Shown: in pieces, positions 12,379 to 22,018 of the stretch
Layout of the letters: every line of letters begins with the position of its first letter
How positions within the stretch are numbered: position 1 is the first letter of the stretch
NCBI GenBank assembly: GCA_963681505.1
Contig: OY811976.1
Coordinates: 6,735,822 to 6,799,821, forward strand
Direction: 5' to 3'
From: Eunapius fragilis
Lineage: Eukaryota > Porifera > Demospongiae > Spongillida > Spongillidae
Length of the DNA: 64,000 bases
Position numbers and translations under genes: made by a program
The notes under the pieces: generated by a model
What the model was told of the DNA's origin: nothing
Database searches by the model: none
What the model saw: only the letters and a program-made list of their open reading frames with translations

Positions 12379-12858
12379 GAAATCTGGAAAGTGGGAGTGA
12401 AGGGTGCTGAGGCAATAAATGCTTACATGGGACATAGCACTGTACAGGACACAACAATTGTTTCAGTTGTGGGAAGAGTGATCCACAAGCAAATGACAAT
12501 TGATGCAGAAGACATAAACGGAAAAACAAGGTATAATTCTGCTGTATTGTATCGCTCCAAGTCAGGAAAACTTAGAGCTGGTATTGTCACCAAGTTTATT
12601 CACCTCAATGGCTCACTAGTAGTGCTGATGAAAAAACCATTGTTGCATAATGACGGTTTGAAAAATGTGTTACATCTGGCAGATGATGTTGTCAATGCCA
12701 TCCGATCATGCTATCTATGTGCAAAAATAGTGGATAACTTTGAAGTTGTCCCACTGTCAGCTATATGTGAAAAGTGTGTGTATCTATCAAACACTGGTCA
12801 TTCAAGGAGTACCTTGTGTTTATTTTCTAGGTTTCCTAGTCATTTATTAGGAGATTGA
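12379..12858 (+). CDS. Possible transposon protein C-terminal exon
   Basis: An open frame of about 155 codons with ordinary amino-acid composition. The C-terminal part, including AVLYRSKSGKLRAGIVTKFI and later VVPLSAICEKCVYL, resembles the end region of tnp2/CACTA-associated proteins, where a short sheet-rich domain ends in a similar I-x-x-KCV motif. This is weak and from memory of the family pattern only. A poly(C) tract follows at 12866-12884. It is a candidate gene of the 11.3-kb element. Confidence 0.35.
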   Translation, partial: EIWKVGVKGAEAINAYMGHSTVQDTTIVSVVGRVIHKQMTIDAEDINGKTRYNSAVLYRSKSGKLRAGIVTKFIHLNGSLVVLMKKPLLHNDGLKNVLHLADDVVNAIRSCYLCAKIVDNFEVVPLSAICEKCVYLSNTGHSRSTLCLFSRFPSHLLGD

Positions 12859-13237
12859 AGAAGCTCCCCCCCCCCCCCCCCCCCAATATCATTTGTTCAT
12901 TGTACGTGCTATTTGATTTTAATTGCTTTGCATTTGACAGTGGTTTGACTTGAACACACTATGGAGGTGTCTTTTAATGTGCAAAGTGTTCTGGTATGCA
13001 TGTGTATGCATGACTATGAAATGATGCATACATCAACATCCACATTTGGAACACACATATATACTCATCCCCAAGTCCCATTTCTACTATTCAGGGGTGG
13101 AAGATGGGGACCGTTGTCTATTGGCAAAGTCCTAGCACGCATGTGAAACTAGTCATTGTGCACCTAGAAACCTTGTAATATACACAGCACACACATAGCA
13201 CATACACAAGCTCACACATATCACAGAGCAGGTGTAA

Positions 13238-13335
13238 GGCCACTCCGAAGTCGACTTTAGTTTTCCATCCCCACCACATGCTAAATATTTTCGAGGAAGG
13301 GTGGACAGGAAACTAAAGTGCAGTTCGGAGTGACC
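13238..13335. mobile_element. 98-bp MITE with TAA target duplication
   Basis: The ends GGCCACTCCGAA...TTCGGAGTGACC form inverted repeats that extend inward as CTTTAGTTTT / AAACTAAAG, so most of the element folds on itself. TAA at 13235-13237 and 13336-13338 flanks it. A 3-bp TWA duplication is the signature of PIF/Harbinger insertions. The element has no coding capacity. Confidence 0.75.
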
Positions 13336-13339
13336 TAAT

Positions 13340-13870
13340 GCATATAGGTCAAAAGTGCATGTTGGTGTCCACACATACACAATACACAAATTCATTCATT
13401 CCCGTATAGAATTGCAATGGACACTTACATGTATACAAGTAGATCATAGTCTTTTTTAGTTCCGTTTCATAGAAGAATGAACACCATTTGTCCTACGCAC
13501 GCACTCATTATTTATTGCCAATATTGGTATTCTGCCATTTTATATTCGGTGTTCCATTATAGCACTGGTTCGAAGAAAAGCATTTAGGCATAGAACAAGA
13601 CACGTAATCACAGACCATGCTGCGTGCACCCAGAAGCAAAGTACAACGTATTGATACCATTACAACAGTTGAGTGCATCTAGACACGCGCGCGCGCGCAC
13701 ATACACACACTGATCTAACGTACTTATCGATCGAGCTTCTGCTAGCTCAAGTTACCAACCTGAACGACTGCTCTGTACTATATGGATCTCGTGATTTAAC
13801 GATGCATGTGATACGCCCTCCTGGGGGGCGAGGCATTGATGATATACGGTATGATACGCCATCTTTACAG
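13340..13870. other. Interior of the 11.3-kb element, no gene recognised
   Basis: No domain-bearing frame was found. A short alternating CGCGCGCGCGCACA run (13685-13710) is the only simple repeat. Confidence 0.4.
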
Positions 13871-13879
13871 AACAGTGCT

Positions 13880-13966
13880 TGGGTTTAGCGCGATTAATGG
13901 GCGATTATCGCGATAATCGCCGCGATTAAAAAAATCGCGATATTATCGCGATTTTTTTCACCCGGG
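13880..13966. repeat. Right terminal inverted repeat of the 11.3-kb element
   Basis: ATCGCGATATTATCGCGATT precedes TTTTTTCACCCGGG at the boundary. Further in, GGCGATTATCGCGATAATCG is another palindromic subrepeat. It mirrors the left end at 2662. Confidence 0.85.
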
Positions 13967-16487
13967 TACGCAAAAGAGTTAAAGCAACCTGAGGGTCCAC
14001 TGCCCCAACTTCCTCAAGCCTTTCAAGCAAGGGTCTTGCCTCAGACCGCTTCCTGGAGATAAAGGCTGAGCAAAAATCTTTATCACCTATTGGAATTCCC
14101 AATATCTCAATGTTGGGATTGTGAGACTGTTTCATGTCAGTTGGGAACAAGCTCAAATCACTCTGGCTGTAGACCTCACATTTTGACATATTCACGAACA
14201 GGCCAAGTGGTGGACCAATACCTTTGATCAATGCCAGTGCCCTATGCACCGCAGATATGGGACCAGCCAGCACTCCATCATCATGATACCAGGCATGGAA
14301 TTGAAGATTCGAACAAACTTCATCTTTAGATATTTCAGAAATCACTAAGTTCAAGACCAGGTCAAAAAAAAGAGGACCAAGTGGATCTCCTTGCTGAACT
14401 CCAGACTCAGACTGCAGATGACCCATAGTGTGCCATAACAAAGGATGTAGTCCATAGCACCAACAGGCCCAAGGGAGTAACTCTGGAAAGTGATTTTTAA
14501 CTTCAACCAAGAGTGCCTGACGTGACACCACATTAAATGCGTTCTTCAGATCTACCTTAAGAACAGCAAATTCAGGATCAGACCAATGCTCCTCAGTACA
14601 CCCCCTCAGCCCATGGGCAATTTTCTCTGTGCCAAAAGGGCATGCCACGCCAAATTGATGCGGTTGAAAGAACTCTGCTGCCTTGCACTTCACTGCAGCA
14701 CAAAGACACTTTCCCGTCAGGCGACGGAGGGTTTCTCCAACAGCAATGGGCCGAACATCCAGGGGGCAATCAGGCTTAGATTTATTCAATGCAGTCAGGT
14801 TTCCGCCAGCGAGGAAGACAGACAATTGAGATGGGGCTTTTCCTGATGCAAGAAGATGAACAACTGCCTTGAGAGAAGACAGAATCGCCGTCTGAAAAGG
14901 AGTCTCTGCTGCATCAATGAGATGCTGGACACGGAGGCCAGTAGGCCCGGCAGCAGTGAGTTTAGGAAATGATCTTAAAATTGCCATTATGTTAACATTA
15001 CTGAGAATGCTAGTATCAAATTCAGGTGCTTCAGGTGTGGTGGGTTGTTCACACTTGGGGTGCTTTGAAAGTAGCAACTTCCATGTCTCTTCAGAATTTG
15101 GTGCAACACCTGTTGAAACTAATGCCTGACATGCTTTGCCATACAGACCATCTTGTGCAAGGGAGATTGCTGAGGCCACCTGTTGTTTTGAAGAGCTGTT
15201 CTTGGCATGATGCAATCGGTTGGATGGTGAAGCACGGGCCTTTGCCATCCTCCACAATTCACTGAAGCTATCCTTTAACCAAAGGTCACAAAGAGCCTCA
15301 ATGGGGACTGGTTTATTATGGCGGCCTCCTCTCTTGGCACTTGGAAGGATGCACTTTGGAAGCATTAATAGCTTCAACCAGGAACCCAAGGAGTTCTCAG
15401 AAACAACCATCTGTAAAGTTGAGGAGAGAGCTCTTGCAAAGGCATGTTTAGCTCGGTTTGGAATAAATCGAATGGTGGCACATTTGAGGCTGAAAACCTC
15501 TTCTAAGGAAGGTAATACATCTGATGGAAGAGCACTTGAATTTGAAACATTGGACTGGCTACCAGGGGAGGCCAATGGATATGAATCGGAAGATGTACAT
15601 TTTCGACTGTGAGAGGACTGATGGGACAAAGCAACTAACTCCGAACAATGGTGGCAAATATAAAGACGTTTTTCCTGCAACCAGGTGATAGGGACGTCAC
15701 CAGGAAAAATTCCTTTAGCATGACTGGACATATGGGAGTGCCACATGGATGGAGCAATATTTTCTCTACACCCTTGCACCAAACACGGTTTCCTTACAGA
15801 CGCAGAGACAGTCGATGAATGGTTTTTTGCCTCCTCCAACATATGAAACGCTGAAAGAGAGTTTGATTTTGATGTCAGCTGCGGTGAAGACTGAGATGAA
15901 AGCATTTGTGGTGGTTGTAGTAGCTGTTGTGAAGGTAATTGATGTGACGGTGGCGATATTTGTACCGACACCTTCGTTTCTGTGAAAGCCTTAACGGAAC
16001 TGTTGCAGATTACGGCCATGATTGGTGCCGCAGGTGTAGATGCCGAAACCACCTGACCGCTTGACAACGATGGTTGTGAATTAGGAGTCAGCCCGGCAGA
16101 TATTGGAAAAACAGTTTGCGGAGGCTGGTGCTCGTGTTGTAGTGGTTGCGATTGTGATGGTTGTAGTGGTTTAGGCTGTGTATTAGATACTGTACACGGA
16201 GCAGGTGGAAACTCATTAACAGTGAGATTCAAATGCTGAGAGAGTGTATTCAAAGGAGAAGATGACAAAGGTTGTGAATACGACAGAACAAATGGTTGCG
16301 AAGACGACGGCGGAATATCTGTGTTACAACAACGACTATTTCTAAGCGGCTGGCAGCTGGTGCACCGTTGACCTGAGATAGTACATTTGCATCGTTTGCA
16401 CCGCGCGTTTTTGCCATTGCAGGAACAACAACGGTTTGAACCACTAACCTGCTGTTGACTTTGCGGTAATGTGTGGTTGTCCATCAT
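13967..16487 (-). CDS. N-terminal part of retrotransposon polyprotein: zinc fingers and reverse transcriptase
   Basis: The natural ATG is at 16487. Residues 19-55 hold a cysteine cluster (CCSCNGKNARCKRCKC). A Gln/Pro/Ser-rich stretch follows. Near residues 235-300 lie C-x4-C...H-x3-H and CHHC...H-x5-C fingers, probably nucleic-acid binding. Reverse transcriptase motifs follow: VLKVDLKNAFNVV (motif A aspartate), GVQQGDPLGPLFF (motif B) and WYHDDG (YxDD catalytic box, near residue 735). The last approximately 13 codons before the stop at 13926 are read from the transposon TIR, so the native protein continues in the 1512-2661 segment. No stop interrupts the native 840 codons. Confidence 0.9.
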
Positions 16488-16540
16488 GCCCGCAAAGTTG
16501 CTTTTTGAACCGCAGCTAGAAACACCGCACCGCCATGAAT

Positions 16541-17112
16541 ATTCTAATTATTATTATCATTATTATTATTATTTTTAATTTATGATGGTTATTAATACGC
16601 ATATATACATAATACACACCAACATATTATTATTATTTAATTAAAGTCAGAAGGGATCACAGTCCTAGCCAGTATGGCCCTTGCTATGGCTCTCACCAGG
16701 GTGATATTCAACCTTCCAAACATGTCACTGATCACCCTGGCTTTACGAAATGAGGAAGAGCCAAAGGCCAAGCGTGTGGCCAGTAGAGCAAAGGTTCCTC
16801 TTGCTTCCTCACCCCAATTGCAGTACGTTTCTACTGCTAGAGGCACACACCTCCAGCCTAGTTCAGCACATTTAGGGTCATTGGCTGTGTGCTTTCTGTT
16901 TTCTGCAGCTTCAGCAGCAGCACCCACCCTCCTACTTGCCTCAGCCAAAATAGCAGGGGTAAGAGGAGATGTGACCGTGATGTCAAAGGCCGCCGGCTTG
17001 CCTTGAGCCCAGTCCCTCACTAGCACATCAGCTGGGCGAGCGCGATCCAGTCCTGGAGTGAGGCCACTTCCAGCTTCTAACCTTGCTGCAATGTGGGCTT
17101 GGTGGCAAAAGC
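16541..17112 (-). pseudogene. 5'-truncated retrotransposon, copy C: endonuclease part only
   Basis: The minus frame ends at 16637. ARPADVLVRDWAQGKPAAFD and the following approximately 120 residues match the C-terminal endonuclease of copy B (RLE P-D...D pattern, NDPKC, LGW.CVPL, ATRLAF, RLN..LVRA). The RT and zinc fingers are absent. Its 3' tail is an (AAT)n run at 16541-16577, and its truncated 5' end abuts another (AAT)n run at 17114-17137. That gives a head-to-tail series C, B, A. 5' truncation is usual after incomplete target-primed reverse transcription. Confidence 0.8.
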
Positions 17113-17500
17113 TCATTATTATTATTATTATTATTAACATTAGCCCGCAAGAATATTTGTTCCCACAGCGTCGAATCATCCAAATGAGAGAGAGAGTTGG
17201 TAAGAGATGCAGCATCATACTTCAACCTGGTGAGGTCTATCTTTAGCCACCTCACCTGCTCCTGTGCTGCATAGTCCTTTGCACAAAGGAAGAAGGGCAC
17301 ATCTAGTACATACATGTACCCCTGACAGCTTAGGCAACCTCTGGTTCTGCTCCGCTACACTACGATCAAACGGATTCCACACAAATAACGGGTTCCTCGG
17401 TAGAGGCAGCACTTGCACAGAAGCCACTTCCTCTTTTGCAGGTGGCTGCTGGTTCATCGCTCGTGCCCTCATACGTGAATTATTAATTTGCCACACCTAT
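17113..17500 (-). other. Unidentified minus-strand coding-like sequence ending in (AAT)n
   Basis: Two overlapping minus frames contain non-repetitive protein-like text: LPRNPLFVWNPFDRSVAEQN with a CTRC...PLC motif, then VRWLKIDLTRLKYDAASLTN. They run into the (AAT)n at 17114-17137. A frame change near 17290 would join them. It looks like the 3' part of another repeat-family protein, but I do not recognise it. Confidence 0.3.
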
Positions 17501-17519
17501 CACATCCATTGAGCCAATA

Positions 17520-18115
17520 AGGACGAGGGGGTTAAGCGTTAATTTCATCGATGTTTGTTTTGCAAGTATCTGGCGGTTATATATATGGGGTCTCAGTAAC
17601 ATCCTTTGGCTGAGAGAAACACATTAATGCAACTCCCATGTAAATTAGTAGCAAAACAAGAAAGATACAAAAATTTCTTAAAATGTAATGTTAGCAGGGG
17701 GTACCACCCCTACGCCCCTTTTTATGATCCCTCGTAACTTGTTTGTTTTAAGTCCGATTTTTATTTTGAAAGCAGATTTATAATTCTCTCTTTAAGCTGC
17801 ACAATACTGGACGATGGAGTCTGTACAGTTTTTCTTGCCCCCCCCCCCCCCCCTCGTATTTTGTCAATTTTTGGTTTGGCATCAGATTTACATGGGAGTA
17901 TAACGTATAGATATTGCTATAGCTACACACCTCCAGCAATGTCAGTGATCGATAAACACATTTAACCCCTGTGCAAATTCTTAATTCGGTTAGCAATGGA
18001 ATGCAAAAGGTGTGGCAAGTACTTATAAAAGTAATCAATTTGATAATGTAATTATAAGACGACACTATATTTGTGCAAAAGAAGACTGCAGCAGCCGCAT
18101 TGACAGGCAGGCAGT
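17520..18115. other. No gene recognised
   Basis: Unique sequence with one poly(C) tract (17837-17852). No domain motif and no RNA gene seen. Confidence 0.4.
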
Positions 18116-18120
18116 ACAGC

Positions 18121-18706
18121 CCCCTGATAAGTGGCAGCGGCTCCTGATAAGAGGCAGCGGCTCCTAATAAGAGGCAGCGGCTCCTGATAAGAGGCAGTGG
18201 CTCCTGATAAGAGACAGTGGATCCTGATAAGAGGCAGTGGCTCCTGATAAGAGGCAGCGGCTCCTGATAAGAGGCAGTGGCTCCTGATAAGAGGCAGTGG
18301 CTCCTGATAAGAGGCAGCGGCTCCTGATAAGAGGCAGCGGCTCCTGATAAGAGGCAGCGGCTCCTGATAAGAGGCAGTGGCTCCTGATAAGAGGCAGTGG
18401 CTCCTGATAAGAGGCAGTGGATCCTGATAAGAGGCAGTGGCTCCTGATAAGAGGCAGCGGCTCCTAATAAGAGGCAGTGGCTCCTGATAAGAGGCAGTGG
18501 CTCCTGATAAGAGGCAGCGGCTCCTGATAAGAGGCAGCGGCTCCTGATAAGAGGCAGCGGCTCCTGATAAGAGGCAGTGGCTCCTGATAAGAGGCAGTGG
18601 CTCCTGATAAGAGGCAGCAGCTCCTGATAAGAGGCAGCAGCTCCTGATAAGAGGCAGCAGCTCCTGATAAAAGGCAGAGGCTCCTGATAAGAGGCAGCAG
18701 CTCCTG
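18121..18706 (+). repeat. 20-bp minisatellite CTCCTGATAAGAGGCAGCGG
   Basis: About 29 uninterrupted 20-bp units. The main variation is CGG, TGG or CAG at the unit end, with CTCCTAATAA and ATCCTGATAA variants. Three units make 60 bases, so the other strand reads as a 20-residue repeat without stops over 221 codons. I regard that frame as a by-product of repeat phase rather than a gene. Confidence 0.95.
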
Positions 18707-18729
18707 TGCAAGAGCACTATGCTCCTCCC

Positions 18730-19012
18730 GAGGAATGCTCAGCAATGATCGCTTTGCTAGCTAGTGTAGACCATTACCAGCCAAAGCCGTTCTGTTGTGG
18801 ATATACGCTAGATGTTCCTTCTCCATTCGTTCCTTTCACTTTCGAACAATCAATATAGCATGGTGCATTACAGGTGAGAAAAGGGTTGGTTTATGTGGAC
18901 TAGGCCTTACACCATATTTCCTTCATGTTTCTATCACATTTAGCGTATATTTCTTTAGCACTTATCTATGCAACATGTGACTTGATAATAGACAATTAAA
19001 TTCATAAGAATG
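18730..19012. other. No gene recognised
   Basis: Unique sequence between the minisatellite and a hAT element; no supported feature. Confidence 0.4.
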
Positions 19013-19021
19013 GCACTGCAT

Positions 19022-19984
19022 TAGTATTGGGCGATATCAATATAATGGCATTCGATTATTGTGACCTTATTATAGCACGATTTTGATGATTATTGCCAAA
19101 ATTGATCACTTTAATAATACATGTAATAATGCAATCACTGCCAAGCACTAACAATAAGGTCAACATAACATTAACAGGTGTTTTTAAGACACACAGTCAC
19201 ATATTCTTGGACAAGAAAACTACTTTGTTGACATCTGTAGTTGTGGAGTAATAGTTAGCCTGCATCACAACAGTATCCCTAACATGTGTATATAATGCAG
19301 GGATTTCCATACTGGAGAAGTGTTTCTCAATGGGAGATCACATCTGGGATTTCACTTCTGCACTAAGTGTCTAAATCCTGGTTTGTCAACAGTGCACATT
19401 GGCACTGCATATTTTGCTAGATAGAATGTCACTGCACAGTACAATTCTTTTGCCTGAGCACTACTTGGATACTGATGCAATTACAGCTGACAAGGTAGGC
19501 TGATCACTTTCCTTTTTAAGAGGCTGTTATTAGGAGTGATCCCTGCAAAAAGTGTAGGGTGGTGCACTCGTAAATGTTGGAAAAGATTGTTGTGTTACTA
19601 GCCTTGGCCTGCACACTTTTCCCGCATGATCGAAAAATAGGGTTGTCCAGCTCCTTTTCAACAAGTACGCCTTCCTCTGTGGCTCGTAACCCAAAGTGCT
19701 GCCAAACTGAACTTTTGGTTTTCTTCTTTGGTACTACATGTAAGTATACTCCCTAAACGAGTACTGCCATCGTTAGCCCTTGTGGTTTACAGGAGCATGT
19801 GCACTACACCTTTTTAATCGCATTCACTGTTAATGTCTACATATATACATGTACACACTCACACACATACACACCCATGTTAGTTTATTCATTGTCTACA
19901 CGATAATCGTCAAGTGTACAAACTGCCGATTAGATGCTTACAATTGGCGCTGTAATCATAACACCGAATAATTGCCCAATACTA
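19022..19984 (-). mobile_element. hAT-type DNA transposon, 963 bp, 8-bp target duplication
   Basis: The ends TAGTATTGGGCGAT and ATTGCCCAATACTA are inverted repeats. CACTGCAT is present exactly at 19014-19021 and 19985-19992, an 8-bp target duplication as in hAT insertions. On the minus strand, about 19735 to 19556 encodes a BED-finger-like segment: SSVWQHFGL, then FRSCGKSV, then a region where TNL...HL would be expected. The first zinc-binding Cys of C-x2-C is Phe. The catalytic part is absent, so this is an internally deleted, non-autonomous copy. Confidence 0.88.
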
Positions 19985-20334
19985 CACTGCATGCAGCGCC
20001 TTCAGTATATAATTTCAAGGTGCTTGCTACAGTCAGAGATACGAGGCTATGCATGTTACTAACAAAAAAATTTGGAGTAGAGGTATATATTCATTGCTAA
20101 GTGGTTTCTTTGTGCAAATTTGCAGTTAGGGGGGAGGGCTTAGGGTGGTGGGCACCTTTGTATGAAATCTGGGGATGGGTGTTTACTAAAGCTTATTGCT
20201 CCCCCAATAAATCCTATTCACTACTTCACACAGAAAGCTAAAATTGTAGTCAGATATAAAATTATGACAGAACAAAGAACAAATTTAGCAATTGGAGTAG
20301 AATAAAGAAAAAAACCTCAATACCTCTGTTCTCT

Positions 20335-21545
20335 TTCTTTTGCTGCAATTGCTAAATTTGTTTTGCCGGAATCGCTAAATTTGAACTGCCACAATCGCTA
20401 AATTTGTTCTGCCGGAATCGCTAAATTTGTACTGCCACAATCGCTAAATTTGTTCTGCCGGAATCGCTAAATTTGTACTGCCACAATCGCTAAATTTGTT
20501 CTGCTGGAATCGCTAAATTTGTACTGCCACAATCGCTAAATTTGTACTGCCACAATCGCTAAATTTGTTCTGCTGGAATCGCTAAATTTGTACTGTCACA
20601 ATCGCTAAATCTGTTCTGCCACTAAACTAAATTTGTTCTGCCGGAATCGCTAAATTTCTTGTTGCAATCACTACATTTCCTTTGCCACAATCGCTAATTT
20701 TATTCTGCCGGATTCGCTAAATATGTACTGCCACTAACGCTAAATTTGTTCTGCCAGAATCGCTAGATTTGTACAGCTGGAATCGCTAAATTTGTACTGC
20801 CACAATCACTAAATTTGTTCTGCCACAAATGCTAAATTTGTTCTGCCGGAATCGCTAAATTTGCACTGCCACATTTGCTTAAATTGTTCTGCCGGAATCG
20901 CTAAATTTGTACTGCCACAATCGCTAAATTTGTTCTGCCACAAACGCTAAATTTGCTCTGCCACAAACGCTAAATTTGTTCTGCCGGAATCGCTAAATTT
21001 GTGGTTGCAATCACTACATTTCTTTAGCTGCAATTGCTAAATTTGTTCCGCCACAATCGCTAAATTTGTACTGCCGGAATGGCTAAATTTGTACTGCCAC
21101 AATCGCTAAATTTGTTCTGCCATAAACGCTAAATTTGCTCTGCCACAAACGCTAAATTTGTTCTGCTGGAATCGCTAAATTTGTGGTTGCAATCACTACA
21201 TTTCTTTAGCTGCAATTGCTAAATTTGTTCTGCCACAATCGCTAAATTTGTACTGCCGGAATGGCTAAATTTGTACTGCCACAATCGCTAAATTTGTTCT
21301 GCCACAAACGCTAAATTTGCTCTGCCACAAACGCTAAATTTGTTCTGCCGGAATCGCTAAATTTGTTGTTGCAATTACTACATTTCTTTTGCTGCAATCG
21401 CTAAATTTGTTCTGCTGGAATCGCTAAATTTGTACATGTAGTGTCAAAATTGATGTTTTGCTGCAAACACTAAATTTGTTATGCTGAAATCGCTAAACAT
21501 GTTCTGATGGAATCGCTAAATTTGTTCTGCACGAAACGCTTTATC
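20335..21545 (+). repeat. 23-bp satellite (TGCCRSAATCGCTAAATTTGT) with higher-order period
   Basis: About 50 units of TGCCGGAATCGCTAAATTTG or TGCCACAATCGCTAAATTTG fill 1.2 kb. Between about 20935 and 21360 a block of roughly eight units, including the unusual GTGGTTGCAATCACTACATT, repeats with a period of about 183 bp. That is a higher-order repeat within the satellite. No frame is conserved. Confidence 0.92.
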
Positions 21546-21559
21546 TGCACTGTTCCTAC

Positions 21560-22010
21560 CAGCGACCTACCAGGCCACCATAAATACATGTACCTGCACA
21601 TGCACTGTGACTTTTCCTACAGTTGTATAGTACAAGGACAATGATCCCAGGGTTTCATCAATGGAGGGGAGCATTTGCCCCTTTGTCATACGTGTAGATT
21701 TGCCCAAGTAGTCAATACATTACACAACGTCAAAAAACGGAGAGTGCTTAAGTTTCACCCGACCTGACTGGAGTAGATTTGTAGCCAAATGTGATCCACA
21801 TGCAATACGTACACATCATAAGACTCATTCAAAAAGCGATTCAACTGGATGCAGAATTGCTCTGGTACAAACTGAAGTTCCATAACCATGCAATGACATC
21901 ATTATTAAGAAAACACTGCTGCCATTCACCAACAACCAGAAGCATAACATACATGTACATGTAGATGGCCAGCAGACACAAGTGACAGACACACATCACA
22001 CCTATAATCT
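21560..22010. other. No exon recognised, possible intron or 3' region
   Basis: This stretch lies downstream of the last supported exon of the minus-strand ankyrin gene. I looked for acceptor-donor pairs with protein-like content and found none I would support. Confidence 0.35.
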
Positions 22011-22018
22011 GTTCTCAC

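Larger units (their letters stand above)
2662..13966. mobile_element. 11.3-kb DNA transposon insertion with TIRs and TA target duplication
   Basis: The left end reads CCCGGGTGGAAAAAATCGCG and continues as a partly palindromic ATCGCGATAATATCGCGAT. The right end is its reverse complement with one mismatch (13927-13966). TA at 2660-2661 and 13967-13968 flanks the insert. Removing insert plus one TA restores a continuous reading frame in the interrupted retrotransposon, which fixes both ends to the base. TA duplication is typical of Tc1/mariner and some other superfamilies. The size and contents (satellites, GT tracts, two possible exons at 11.97-12.86 kb) do not identify the superfamily, and no DDE transposase was recognised. 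Confidence 0.85.
1380..16540 (-). mobile_element. Non-LTR retrotransposon with RLE endonuclease, copy B, split by a DNA transposon
   Basis: Reading leftward from 16540, one element comprises a short leader, an ORF starting at 16487, the catalytic domains, a C-terminal endonuclease part ending at 1512, and a 3' tail ending in (AAT)n near 1380-1395. The ORF is cut in two by the 2662-13966 insertion. Removing the insert with one copy of its TA target duplication keeps the reading frame, giving a single ORF of about 1,200 codons. Zinc fingers, then RT, then a CCHC knuckle, then restriction-like endonuclease is the R2/R4-type arrangement. Tails and junctions in (AAT)n resemble TAA-targeting R4/Dong elements; that assignment is inference. 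Confidence 0.8.

Noticed and set aside
2660-13968. Reading the flanking ACCCGGGT as an 8-bp hAT target duplication
   Set aside because: ACCCGGGT does occur at both edges, but keeping one copy would shift the retrotransposon reading frame. Keeping only TA restores it and joins conserved residues. ACCCGGGT is also palindromic, so it fits as part of the inverted repeat.
18052-18745. 221-codon minus-strand ORF with 20-residue repeats
   Set aside because: It exists only because a 20-bp repeat read three times is 60 bases. It has no signal peptide, domain or non-repetitive flank.
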